Shown one piece after another: positions 8,771-16,757 of a stretch of DNA of 35,266 nucleotides. The notes below the pieces were generated by a model. That model was not told the DNA's origin and did no database searches. It saw only the letters and a list, made by a program, of their open reading frames with translations. A program made the translations under genes and the position numbers. The DNA comes from Candidatus Margulisiibacteriota bacterium (GTDB lineage Bacteria > Margulisbacteria > Termititenacia > Termititenacales > Termititenacaceae), in NCBI GenBank assembly GCA_031279305.1, contig JAITIS010000095.1:1-35266 (forward strand), in the 5' to 3' direction. Numbering within the stretch: the first letter of the stretch is position 1; every line of letters begins with the position of its first letter.

Positions 8771-9055
8771 ATGCAGATCATTCATTGTCGTTCTTTTCTG
8801 CAAAAATTCCGCGGGTTAATGTTTGCCCGCCGCCGTCCTGCCGTTTATTATCTTTTTCACGGAGAAAAATGCCTGCATAGTTTTTTTATGCGTTATCCGC
8901 TTTACGTCATCGTCGCGGACAAACAGCAGAGGATTTTAGACAAATTTATTTTGCCGCCCTGGCAGATCAGCAAATACTACCGAAAAGCGTTTTATATTCT
9001 GGAAACCACCAATCAGCAGTTTTGGCGAAAACAGCGCAAATATCTCAGGATTTAA
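8771..9055 (+). CDS. DUF192 family protein
   Basis: 94 residues. The DUF192 signature is clear: FRGLMFARR, a short beta hairpin, HSFFMRYPLYVIVAD and then RILDKFILPPW. The family's biochemical role is not settled. Members in other bacteria are often exported, but this one has no signal peptide and is short. It directly follows the tadC stop, with GGAGGAGG within the last codons of tadC, so it is translated as the last gene of the pilus block. Such genes are found next to Tad clusters elsewhere, so an accessory role in pilus function is a fair inference. Its last 11 bases overlap the convergent tadV. Confidence 0.85.
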   Translation: MQIIHCRSFLQKFRGLMFARRRPAVYYLFHGEKCLHSFFMRYPLYVIVADKQQRILDKFILPPWQISKYYRKAFYILETTNQQFWRKQRKYLRI

Positions 9056-9557
9056 GCCAGCGTTCCAGCAAAAATCCGCCTAAGACGGCTAGGCTGTAAG
9101 GGAACCGGCGTTTATCCGCGCCTTGTTCCGCCGGCGGCGGCAGGGGCGCGCGCCAGATTACCGACAGCCACAGATTCTGCAAAAAACATATCACCGCCCG
9201 GCCCTGCCCTCTCTGTAACAGCAATTGCAGCAGGGCCAGAGCGCCGCCGCAGACTGCCGACCAGAGACAGATCCACAAAGCCGCCGGCCAGCCCGCCAGC
9301 GCCGCCACGGCGGCCAAAAGTTTCACATCCCCGCCGCCCAAGCCGCCCGCCGCAAAAGCCAAAAAAAACACAATCCCGCAAAACACGACAACTTTTATCT
9401 CCATAACCAGACCGGGAATGCCGGATAGCCAGAAATGCCAGCCCAATCCCAGCAGCAAAGCCGGAATAGTCAGCCAGTTATAAATCTTTCTGGCGCGCAG
9501 ATCGGTCGCAACAGCAATCAGGATCACCAGCAAAATTATAATTTGCAAAAAGTCCAC
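9045..9557 (-). CDS. tadV: Tad-type prepilin peptidase TadV/CpaA
   Basis: 170 residues, almost entirely membrane segments. The two catalytic aspartates of the A24 aspartyl peptidase family are visible: D19 in ATDLRARKIYNW and D77 in the GGGD motif (74-77) followed by VKLLAA. It cleaves the leader from Flp pilins and TadE-type pseudopilins at the inner membrane. It lacks the N-terminal methylase domain of PilD, as is usual for Tad systems. The start is GTG 9557 with no Shine-Dalgarno sequence but an extended -10 element (TGC-TAAAAT) ending eight bases before it. It faces the pilus operon tail to tail, so it is expressed from its own promoter. C-terminal residues 145-170 are an extension with little hydrophobicity. 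Confidence 0.9.
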   Translation of the reverse strand: MDFLQIIILLVILIAVATDLRARKIYNWLTIPALLLGLGWHFWLSGIPGLVMEIKVVVFCGIVFFLAFAAGGLGGGDVKLLAAVAALAGWPAALWICLWSAVCGGALALLQLLLQRGQGRAVICFLQNLWLSVIWRAPLPPPAEQGADKRRFPYSLAVLGGFLLERWLKS

Positions 9558-9565
9558 CGCCGTCT

Positions 9566-9574
9566 ATTTTAGCA
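9566..9574 (-). promoter_or_regulatory. Extended -10 promoter of tadV, probably leaderless
   Basis: Read on the minus strand this is TGC-TAAAAT, eight bases before the GTG start at 9557. That spacing puts the transcription start at or next to the start codon. Confidence 0.5.
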
Positions 9575-9595
9575 CACGTTCACGCCCGCGTTTTA

Positions 9596-9604
9596 TGCTA
9601 AAAT
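9596..9604 (+). promoter_or_regulatory. Extended -10 promoter of recN, probably leaderless
   Basis: TGC-TAAAAT, nine bases before the recN ATG at 9614. No convincing Shine-Dalgarno sequence or -35 element is visible. Confidence 0.5.
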
Positions 9605-9613
9605 CCCGGTGTT

Positions 9614-11254
9614 ATGCTGTTATCTCTCTATCTGGAGAATTACGCCCTGCTGGAAAAGCAAACTATCGAATTCCGCTCCGGATTTAATGTTATCACCGGC
9701 GAAACCGGCGCCGGCAAGTCGATTATCGTCAATGCTCTGGCGCTTATTATGGGCGAACGGGCTTCCAGCGATTTCATTAAAGCTGGCAGGCAGCGAGCGG
9801 TGCTGGAAGCGGTGTTTGACATACGCGGCAAACAGCTGGATGGCTGCGCAGACGATGACGCGCTGATTATCACCCGCGAGATATCGCTGAACGGGCGCAA
9901 CTTAATAAAAATAAATCACCGCGCGGCCACCCAGAATGAATTAAAACAAGTCTCGCGTTATCTCATCGACATTCACGGCCAGCATCAGCATCAATTGCTC
10001 ATTGATCCGGAGAATCACCTAGAAATACTTGATCTTTTCACCGAGAGCAGCCGCCGCTTGGCTGTGCGGGAAGTTTTTGCCAAATACCACGCGGTTAAAA
10101 AAGAATACACCCTGCTTTTGCAAAACCGCGACCTCCGGCAGGAGGAAAAAGATTTTTTGAGTTTTCAGCTGGCTGAGCTTAACGCCGCGGACTTAAAACC
10201 CGGCGAACACACGGAATTAAAAACTGAAAAAAGCCGGCTGGACTCTTTTGCCGAGATTGCCGAGGCGGTGCGCAGCATTGCGGAAAAAATGCCCGGCTTG
10301 AAAGACGGCCTGCGCTACAGCAAAAGCAAGCTGGCGCAAATCGCCGGCAAAGAAAACACGCTGCAAAATCTAGCGGACAAAGCCGAAGCAATCAATCTGG
10401 ATTTTGAGGATTTTCAGGACAGCCTAAACGATTATGAAAACCAGCTGGAGTTCTCGCCGCAGAGACTGGAAGAGGTAAACGAACGGCTGGATTTGCTGCA
10501 CAAACTCAAGCGCAAACATCTCAAACAGCTGGAAGAAGAAGATGTCGCCGCGCTGCTGATCAAAAAGCGAGACCAGCTAAGCACACTGCTGACAGGGCTG
10601 GCGGACACGGATGAGCGGCTGGCCGCTTTGGAAAAAAATCTGGCGGATGCGGAAAAAATATATCTGGAAAAAGCGGCGGCCCTGTCCAAACACCGCAAAC
10701 AAACCGCCCTGAAACTGGAGGAAAAAATTATTCGCGCGCTAAAAAATCTGCGTATGCCCGGCGTGGAGTTCAAAATAAACTTTACCGCGGCGCCTTACGC
10801 CGCGGCGGGGTTGGACGCTGTAGAGTTCCTGATCTCCGCCAATCCTGGCGAGCCGCTCAAAGCTCTGGCGAAGATCGCGTCAGGCGGGGAGCTGTCGCGG
10901 GTAATGCTGGCCATCCGCCAGACGCTGGCCGAGCGCGAGCAGAGATCCTCGATGATTTTCGATGAGGTTGACGCCGGCATCGGCGGCGAGACGGCGCTTT
11001 ATATAGCCGAGGCCATTCATTCTATCGCGCAGAAACATCAGGTCATCTGCGTCACTCATTTAGCCCAGATCGCCGCCCGGGCCAGCCATCATCTGTGCGT
11101 GGCTAAATCCGCCGGGGCGCATTCGACCACGGTGACCGTAGCTTCGTTAAACAAGTCTGAGCGGGAATTGGAAATAGCCCGGATGCTTTCCGGCAAACTC
11201 ACCGAGAACGCCGCCGCGCACGCGCAGGAGCTGCTGCATATCCAGCAAGCTTAG
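9614..11254 (+). CDS. recN: DNA repair protein RecN
   Basis: 546 residues, the usual RecN length. It is an SMC-like ATPase for double-strand break repair. Walker A GETGAGKS is at 29-36 after the typical start (LENYALLEKQTIEFRSGFNVI). A long coiled-coil region with a central interruption covers about 150-370. The ABC signature SGGEL is at 423-427, and Walker B MIFDEVDAGIGG at 447-458 is followed by a CVTHLAQIA switch strand. It acts in the cytoplasm by binding DNA ends and promoting RecA action. It is a single gene, divergent from tadV and convergent with lpxB, whose stop codon overlaps its own by four bases. A recognisable LexA box is not evident upstream. Confidence 0.97.
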   Translation: MLLSLYLENYALLEKQTIEFRSGFNVITGETGAGKSIIVNALALIMGERASSDFIKAGRQRAVLEAVFDIRGKQLDGCADDDALIITREISLNGRNLIKINHRAATQNELKQVSRYLIDIHGQHQHQLLIDPENHLEILDLFTESSRRLAVREVFAKYHAVKKEYTLLLQNRDLRQEEKDFLSFQLAELNAADLKPGEHTELKTEKSRLDSFAEIAEAVRSIAEKMPGLKDGLRYSKSKLAQIAGKENTLQNLADKAEAINLDFEDFQDSLNDYENQLEFSPQRLEEVNERLDLLHKLKRKHLKQLEEEDVAALLIKKRDQLSTLLTGLADTDERLAALEKNLADAEKIYLEKAAALSKHRKQTALKLEEKIIRALKNLRMPGVEFKINFTAAPYAAAGLDAVEFLISANPGEPLKALAKIASGGELSRVMLAIRQTLAEREQRSSMIFDEVDAGIGGETALYIAEAIHSIAQKHQVICVTHLAQIAARASHHLCVAKSAGAHSTTVTVASLNKSERELEIARMLSGKLTENAAAHAQELLHIQQA

Positions 11255-12399
11255 TTTTTGCCGAGCAAAGACAAAACCGCCCGGGCGTTTTTCTTTAGCA
11301 CGGAGCGCGCGGAAAGTTTACTTTTTAATACGGAAAATTCTCTTTTTATTTTTCGCATTTTCTTTTTATCATAAAGCGTTTTCTCCAGCAGCTGATACAG
11401 CTCCGGCGCGGTGACGCCCCGCTGGATACGCTCCGGCATTATCTCCCGGCCGTTTAGCATATTGGGCAGGGCTTTGTAGCGGGGCGCTTTATTCCCCAGC
11501 ATTTTTTTTAACAGCCAGTAAGACAGCGGCGGAAACTTATACACCGCGATGAGCGGGGTGCCGAGCAGGGCGGCCTCCAGCGTGATCGTGCCGGTCGAGG
11601 AAACAATAATATCCGCGGCGGCCATCGCGGCGTAATTTTCTCTATATAAGACCTGTGTGTCCGCCACAAATTTTGTCTGGCGGCGGACTAAGCCCTGTAT
11701 TTTTTGCAAACAGTAGGAGTTGGCCGCCACTATGACAAACTGCTCCCGTCCCCGCGCCAAAGCGGTCATCTCCAGTAAAACCGGCAGCAGATTGGCCAGC
11801 TCCTGCCGGCGGCTGCCGGGGAATAAAGCCACCAATGGTTTGGCGGCGGACAGTCTATGTTTCCTGCGAAAGACCGCGGGCGCAACATTAGTCTTAACTA
11901 TCTCGCTCAAAGGATGGCCGTTGTAAACACTGCGGCCGCCAAGTTTCTGGTAAAACCGGTGCTCCTCAGGAAATATCGAGATGATCAGATCGCAGACATC
12001 CGCGACTTTCCGGCCGCCCGCCGCGCTGCCCCACAGCCACTCCTGCGGCGAGATGTAGTACACGACCGGCATTCCCAGACTTTTGGCATAGCCGGCTAAA
12101 GGCAGATGAAACCCCTGGCCGTCCACGCACAGGAACAGGTCAAATTTATTTTTCCGCAGATATTTTTTTAAGCGCGCCAGAGCGCGCAGATAGGCCGTGA
12201 GGTGGCGCAGCGGCTCAACAATGCCGACCGTGCTGCGGCTGGTTAAATCCAGCAGTATTTTCACGCCTTCGGCCCGCAGCGCCTCGCTGCCGAGACCGTA
12301 AAAACTTAAATTTTTATCCTGCTTTTTTAAGGCCTGCACCAGTCTGGCCGCGTGCAGATCGCCGGAAGTTTCTATGGCGCTGATGAATATTTTTTTCAT
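11251..12399 (-). CDS. lpxB: Lipid-A-disaccharide synthase LpxB
   Basis: 382 residues. LpxB is a GT19 glycosyltransferase that joins UDP-diacylglucosamine and lipid X at the inner membrane in lipid A synthesis. The N-terminus MKKIFISAIETSGDLHAARL matches the family start. Further conserved stretches are FYGLGSEALRAEGV, the YYISPQEWLWG segment, LFPGSRRQEL and STGTITLEAALLGTPLIAVYK. I chose ATG 12399 because the upstream extension overlaps the LptD-like gene and resembles no family member. It begins 17 bases after that gene's stop and ends the pbp1A operon, although an internal TATAAT lies nine bases before its ATG. It is strong evidence for lipopolysaccharide in this organism. Confidence 0.95.
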   Translation of the reverse strand: MKKIFISAIETSGDLHAARLVQALKKQDKNLSFYGLGSEALRAEGVKILLDLTSRSTVGIVEPLRHLTAYLRALARLKKYLRKNKFDLFLCVDGQGFHLPLAGYAKSLGMPVVYYISPQEWLWGSAAGGRKVADVCDLIISIFPEEHRFYQKLGGRSVYNGHPLSEIVKTNVAPAVFRRKHRLSAAKPLVALFPGSRRQELANLLPVLLEMTALARGREQFVIVAANSYCLQKIQGLVRRQTKFVADTQVLYRENYAAMAAADIIVSSTGTITLEAALLGTPLIAVYKFPPLSYWLLKKMLGNKAPRYKALPNMLNGREIMPERIQRGVTAPELYQLLEKTLYDKKKMRKIKREFSVLKSKLSARSVLKKNARAVLSLLGKN

Positions 12400-12408
12400 T
12401 GCCCTAAA

Positions 12409-12414
12409 ATTATA
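12409..12414 (-). promoter_or_regulatory. Possible internal -10 element before lpxB
   Basis: TATAAT on the minus strand, nine bases before the lpxB ATG at 12399. This is the same spacing seen at tadV, recN and other genes here. Confidence 0.35.
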
Positions 12415-12416
12415 AA

Positions 12417-13925
12417 CTAGAACGACGCGGAAATCCCGGCCCACCAAGATTCTTCAATCGTGTTATTTTCCAAACGGATAGTCCAGGGGCGGGATGTATA
12501 TTCCAGAAAATAGATAAGCCGGTTAATGCGTCCGTTGCGGATCAGATAGCGCAATGTCCGGCCCAGACGCATATTCCACAGGGAGACCCGCATAGTTGTC
12601 CGCACATTATCACCCATCTCATAATGCTCATCATAGGAAAAAGGCGAAGAGCCGCGTTCGTCCACATAGTCATACACTCGGGCGTTCCAGTCAAAAATCC
12701 AGAGCTTCCGGTGCGCGTTCACAAAGCTGAACACGCGGTGCCAGCTGTAAGGATACAGCGAATATTTAACCGTGTCATAGCCGACGCCGGGGCGGATAGA
12801 CAGCAAATAAGGCACTTCATAATCCCGCGAAAGCTCGGAATAGGACTGCCAGCGCTGGCCTTCGGCTCCGGTGGTCAGCTCGCGCACAGAAGTGTAGGTG
12901 TTTGTAGTGTAAAGACTTAGCCGCTGCCAGGGCAGATGAAACAAGGCGTAGTATTCCAGCTCCACATCCCGGTTAATAATATCCACTCCGGACTCTTCAT
13001 AGACCGTGTGCGTCAGGCGCAGAGTGCTAGCCGCAGCATTGTTTAACTCCGTGTTGTACTGCAAAAGCTCGTTAAAATTCATTTTTTTATTTCCGGTATG
13101 CGCTGGATCTAAAAAAGAGTGTTCGTAAGAAATATTTTCCTGCGTCGGCCAGTACTGCCAGTTTTCATTGATATAGGTCATCTGATCGTAATCAGAAAAA
13201 CGCATTATGTTCTGCATACCGTAGCCGGCGCCTTTTTCCAGCGCGTAGCCGAACTGCAGATTGCCGTAAAATTTTTCACTGGCGTAATAATGGCTGTTCC
13301 AGCGGAAAAAATCCCCGGCAAAATAAGTGCGCCCCCACTGGGGAAAAGAACCGGGCAGCTCAAAAGCATTGCGGCGTTTGTCCACCACATAGACCGGGAT
13401 ATACCAGAGCTTGTGCGCGCGCCAGTTAAAGGTAGTGTCGTAGAAAACCGCCCAGCCCGGATAGATATTCAATTCTCTGGATTTCATCGCAAAGTCATAC
13501 ATCGGCACGCCGATTGTCGCGCCGATCAAAGAAATTTTTTCGCCGCGGAAAAATAATTTCCCGGATTGGGCGTAGAGATCGTCCGTGCCGATGACAATAT
13601 TCTGCGCGGACATATCGTTATTGGCGGGATTATACTCTAGGGTTTCGCCAAAAATTTCATTGTTCAGGTAGCGGGAATGAAAACCGCCGGCCAGATAGAC
13701 GCGGTTGGTGGCGGAGGAAAACCGCACTTCGCCGGCGCGGATGAGCGTGTTATCGTAGCGCAGGGTGACATTTTGCGTGCCGGGCGCGGAATAAAAAAAC
13801 CATTCCGCGCCTTGATGCCCGGAGCGCGGCGCATCGATGGACAGCGTATGTAAGCCGATCTTTTGGGTGTACGGCGCGCCGGAACAGACAGCCAGCAAAG
13901 CCAGCAGCAGCCAGTATTTTTTCAT
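12417..13925 (-). CDS. LptD-like outer-membrane protein with OstA-type N-domain
   Basis: 502 residues with a signal peptide (MKKYWLLLALLAVCSGAP). Residues about 50-150 have the repeating beta pattern of the OstA/LptA domain (AGEVRFSSATNRVYLAGG...LEYNPANNDMSAQNI...LFFRGEKISLIGATI). A segment like the LptD plug-to-barrel junction follows (LNIYPGWAVFYDTTFNWRAHKLWYIPVYVVD). The rest is rich in aromatic, alternating residues typical of a beta-barrel and ends in an aromatic C-terminal Phe (WWAGISASF), the usual outer-membrane insertion signal. Full LptD is about 750 residues, so this is a short relative. Co-transcription with lpxB supports a role in LPS export to the outer leaflet. A separate outer-membrane protein with an OstA domain is the alternative. 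Its ATG overlaps the DJ-1 stop by four bases. Confidence 0.72.
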   Translation of the reverse strand: MKKYWLLLALLAVCSGAPYTQKIGLHTLSIDAPRSGHQGAEWFFYSAPGTQNVTLRYDNTLIRAGEVRFSSATNRVYLAGGFHSRYLNNEIFGETLEYNPANNDMSAQNIVIGTDDLYAQSGKLFFRGEKISLIGATIGVPMYDFAMKSRELNIYPGWAVFYDTTFNWRAHKLWYIPVYVVDKRRNAFELPGSFPQWGRTYFAGDFFRWNSHYYASEKFYGNLQFGYALEKGAGYGMQNIMRFSDYDQMTYINENWQYWPTQENISYEHSFLDPAHTGNKKMNFNELLQYNTELNNAAASTLRLTHTVYEESGVDIINRDVELEYYALFHLPWQRLSLYTTNTYTSVRELTTGAEGQRWQSYSELSRDYEVPYLLSIRPGVGYDTVKYSLYPYSWHRVFSFVNAHRKLWIFDWNARVYDYVDERGSSPFSYDEHYEMGDNVRTTMRVSLWNMRLGRTLRYLIRNGRINRLIYFLEYTSRPWTIRLENNTIEESWWAGISASF

Positions 13926-14431
13926 CTGGAGAAAAAATCCACTATGGCGCGGCCAAATTCTTCCGCCGCGGCAAAATCTCTGGCTGTAATAATATTACCG
14001 CTCACCACCACCGGCCGGTCTACATAAACGGCGTCGTGTTTACGCGCGTCCGCCAGAGCGTCCGGCGAGGGAAATACCGTGTATTCTCCGCCCCGCAGAA
14101 CACCGGCCTGCGCGGGAATAAGACCGGAAATACAGATCGCCGCGACGAGTCTGCCGTCCGCGGCAAACTCCCGCGTCAGCCTGAGCACTGTCTCGTCGTA
14201 CCAGTAAGTCGGCTGGCCGCCGGCAATAACCAGCCCTTGATAATCCGCCGCGGACACTTTGTCCAGCGTGATATCCACCTGCGCCGTGACCAAGCCTTTT
14301 TTGCCGCGCAGAGGGCCGACGGCGGCGGAGGCGGTAGTTACTTCCAGACCGGCATTCAACAAAATCCGGCGGGGCACAGCATATTCTTCATCACGAAAAC
14401 CATCCGGCACGAGCAGAAACAGTATGGACAT
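13922..14431 (-). CDS. DJ-1/PfpI family protein
   Basis: 169 residues with the class I glutamine amidotransferase-like fold of the DJ-1/PfpI family. SILFLLVPDGFRDEEYAVPRRIL carries the conserved acidic residue (E15/E16). YQGLVIAGGQPTYWY is the oxyanion strand. The nucleophile elbow is AAICISG with Cys100; the residue after the Cys is Ile rather than the His seen in PfpI proteases, so protease activity is doubtful. Relatives act as deglycases, chaperones or stress proteins; the function here is undetermined. ATG 14431 follows the pbp1A stop by one base. The longer upstream frame would overlap pbp1A and was rejected. It is translationally coupled on both sides. Confidence 0.82.
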   Translation of the reverse strand: MSILFLLVPDGFRDEEYAVPRRILLNAGLEVTTASAAVGPLRGKKGLVTAQVDITLDKVSAADYQGLVIAGGQPTYWYDETVLRLTREFAADGRLVAAICISGLIPAQAGVLRGGEYTVFPSPDALADARKHDAVYVDRPVVVSGNIITARDFAAAEEFGRAIVDFFSR

Positions 14432-14432
14432 T

Positions 14433-16685
14433 TTACAAGCCCCGGTTGACGTCGATCTTGCCGCTGTCGATCTGCTTGCGGCCGGCCGCCGGTATGACAG
14501 CGGACTGCACATTGTTGGTTGTAGCCGCTTCCTCCATATCCGAGAGAAAAATAATGCTGCCCGCATCGGGATAAAAAGTCCGCTCCCAGTCCGGTCTGGA
14601 GCGGCCGGCCGGCACCAGCCCGCCGAAGATCGAATGCTCCTGACAGGAAGAAGTGTGTATGTTGTTCTCCCACATCAATTCCTCCACCACATCCGACTCC
14701 GGACACATCGGCGTGGCCAGCGCTTTGCCGGTTATACAGATCCGCTGTTTGACCATCCCGCGCGGATAGGGAAAATATTCTTTGGGCAGTTTGGGCAGAG
14801 CGTAAGACATAAACATATGCCACATCTGCGCCGGCAGCCAGCCGCCGGTGACTTCCTGCATCGCCGAATTATCATCATTGCCCACCCAAACCACGGTCAC
14901 AATATTGGGCGCAAAACCGATGAACCAGGCGTCGCGGTAATCAGTGGTCGTGCCGGTTTTACCGGCCAGATCATAGCCGGGCACATTGGCGCCCTGGCCG
15001 GTGCCTTTTTGCATCACGCCTTTTAACATATAAATCAGCGCGTAGACATAACGCGCCTCGTAGACCCGGCGCGGCGCGATCTGGTGTTTGTACAGGACAT
15101 TGCCGTTACGATCCTCGATGCGCAGGATCGACACCGGATCGACGCGCACGCCGCCGCCGGCCAGCGTGCAGAAAGCCGCGCCGTGCTCCAGAATCGAGGT
15201 CTCGCTGGCGCCCAAGGTGAGCGACAGCACCGGAGCCAGATAAGACTGCAGCCCCAGTTTGCGGCAGGTCACGATGATGTTGCTCGGATCCAAAATATCG
15301 CTGACGCGCACCGCCACGACATTGAGCGACAGCTCCAGCGCGCGTTTTAGAGTCACCGGGCCTTTGAAATCATTGGTATAATTGCGCGGGCTGTACGGCC
15401 CCTGCGTGGTATTAAACGTGATCGGCAGATCATCAACGACCGTGCCCGGCGAAAGCCCCATACTCAAGGCCGTCAGATAGGTGTAGGGCTTAAATGAAGA
15501 GCCGGTCTGGCGTTTGGCCTGAGCGATATGATCGAATTCACGCTCCAGAAAATCCCGGCCGCCGACCCAGGTTTTGATATAGCCGGTTTTAGGATCGACG
15601 CTGAAAAGCGCGGCCTGCGTGGCGTTGAGCGATGAAACTTCCCGGCCTTTGATCCAGTGCGGACGGCTGGCTTCCATCATATAGTACTCGACTGTATCCT
15701 CGGCTTTTTTCTGCAGATCAACATCCAGCGTCGTGTATACTTTTAATCCGTCATTGTAAACCACCTCGCTGCCGTACATATCGATGAGTTGCTTGACCAC
15801 ATAGCTGGTGAAATACGGGTGTTTATAGCGCAGGGTCCGGCGCGCCGCTAGAAAGATCGGCGTGTCTTTAGCCTGATAATAATCTTCCTCGCTGATCAGA
15901 TTTAAGGTCAGCAGGCGGCGCAGCACTATGTCCCGGCGCCAGCGCGCCCGCTGCGGGTGATTGAAAGGCGAATACAATTCCGGGCCGCGCAAAAGGCCGA
16001 TGAGCGTGGCGGATTCCGGCAGAGTCAGTTCGGCGGCTTTTTTACCGAAATACAAATTGGCCGCGGACTCGATGCCGTAGGAGTTATGCCCCCAGTACAC
16101 CTGATTGAGATAAAATTCCAAAATTTCCTCTTTGGTGTATTTGCGCTCCAGCTGGAGGGCCAGAAGCATCTCGGCGATCTTGCGGATCATTTTTTTGCGC
16201 TTATTCAGGAAAATGCTGCGCGCTAGCTGCATCGTGATCGTGCTGCCGCCCTGCATTTTTTCGCCGCGGATGACATTCACAAAAATCGAGCGGAAAATGC
16301 CGTTAAAATCCAGCCCGTTGTGGCGGTAAAAATTCGCATCCTCGGAAGAGATGACCGCCGCTTTCACAAAATCCGAGATCTGGGAGATCGGCACGATCAC
16401 CCGGTTTTCTTCCTGATGCAGCTCGGCTAGGATCGTGCCGTCCGCCGCGTAAACTTTGGTCGTCTCGTTGGGCACGTAGGTCGAGATGAGGTCGACATCC
16501 GGCAGCTGGGTGGAGATCTGCACCACGATAATCAAAAAAAGCAAAGCGCCCGCCGCCGCGGCGACGCCCAAATACCGCATAATTTTTTGCAGCCCAAAAA
16601 ACAGTTTTTGTCTTTTGAGATGTCTGCCGTAGGAAGTCAAATGCGCCGATTTGACCTCATCTATCGGTTTTTTGAAAAGACCCAC
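14433..16685 (-). CDS. pbp1A: Bifunctional penicillin-binding protein 1A
   Basis: 750 residues. There is a cytoplasmic tail and a single membrane anchor at about 37-56. A GT51 glycosyltransferase domain has Glu115 in SSEDANFYRHNG and GGSTITMQ at 146-153. A transpeptidase domain has the SxxK motif S396-S-F-K399, SLN at 453-455 and KTGT at 576-579. It polymerises lipid II and cross-links peptidoglycan in the periplasm. The GTG start has AAGGGGA five bases upstream. It heads a four-gene operon with DJ-1, an LptD-like gene and lpxB, so cell wall and LPS functions are expressed together. It shares a compact divergent promoter region with tyrS. The C-terminal 60 residues after the transpeptidase domain are hydrophilic. 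Confidence 0.95.
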   Translation of the reverse strand: MGLFKKPIDEVKSAHLTSYGRHLKRQKLFFGLQKIMRYLGVAAAAGALLFLIIVVQISTQLPDVDLISTYVPNETTKVYAADGTILAELHQEENRVIVPISQISDFVKAAVISSEDANFYRHNGLDFNGIFRSIFVNVIRGEKMQGGSTITMQLARSIFLNKRKKMIRKIAEMLLALQLERKYTKEEILEFYLNQVYWGHNSYGIESAANLYFGKKAAELTLPESATLIGLLRGPELYSPFNHPQRARWRRDIVLRRLLTLNLISEEDYYQAKDTPIFLAARRTLRYKHPYFTSYVVKQLIDMYGSEVVYNDGLKVYTTLDVDLQKKAEDTVEYYMMEASRPHWIKGREVSSLNATQAALFSVDPKTGYIKTWVGGRDFLEREFDHIAQAKRQTGSSFKPYTYLTALSMGLSPGTVVDDLPITFNTTQGPYSPRNYTNDFKGPVTLKRALELSLNVVAVRVSDILDPSNIIVTCRKLGLQSYLAPVLSLTLGASETSILEHGAAFCTLAGGGVRVDPVSILRIEDRNGNVLYKHQIAPRRVYEARYVYALIYMLKGVMQKGTGQGANVPGYDLAGKTGTTTDYRDAWFIGFAPNIVTVVWVGNDDNSAMQEVTGGWLPAQMWHMFMSYALPKLPKEYFPYPRGMVKQRICITGKALATPMCPESDVVEELMWENNIHTSSCQEHSIFGGLVPAGRSRPDWERTFYPDAGSIIFLSDMEEAATTNNVQSAVIPAAGRKQIDSGKIDVNRGL

Positions 16686-16695
16686 CAGCTTCCCC

Positions 16696-16728
16696 TTGAG
16701 GCAAAAATTTTGAGGTGCTATTATAACA
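16696..16728. promoter_or_regulatory. Divergent promoter of tyrS and pbp1A with overlapping -10 elements
   Basis: On the plus strand TTGAGG (16696-16701) is followed after 17 bases by an extended -10 TGC-TATTAT (16719-16724), leading to tyrS. On the minus strand the same bases read as TGT-TATAAT (hexamer 16720-16725), leading to pbp1A. The two -10 hexamers overlap almost completely. Confidence 0.6.
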
Positions 16729-16757
16729 TAATACTATGCGGCAAAACTGAGGCGCGA

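Noticed and set aside
14259..15026. Reading frame of 255 codons opposite pbp1A and the DJ-1 gene
   Set aside because: Covers parts of two well supported genes on the other strand and has shadow-like composition.
16587..16757. An N-terminal extension of tyrS back to 16587
   Set aside because: It would overlap pbp1A and its promoter, and does not resemble TyrRS; ATG 16758 has a proper ribosome site.
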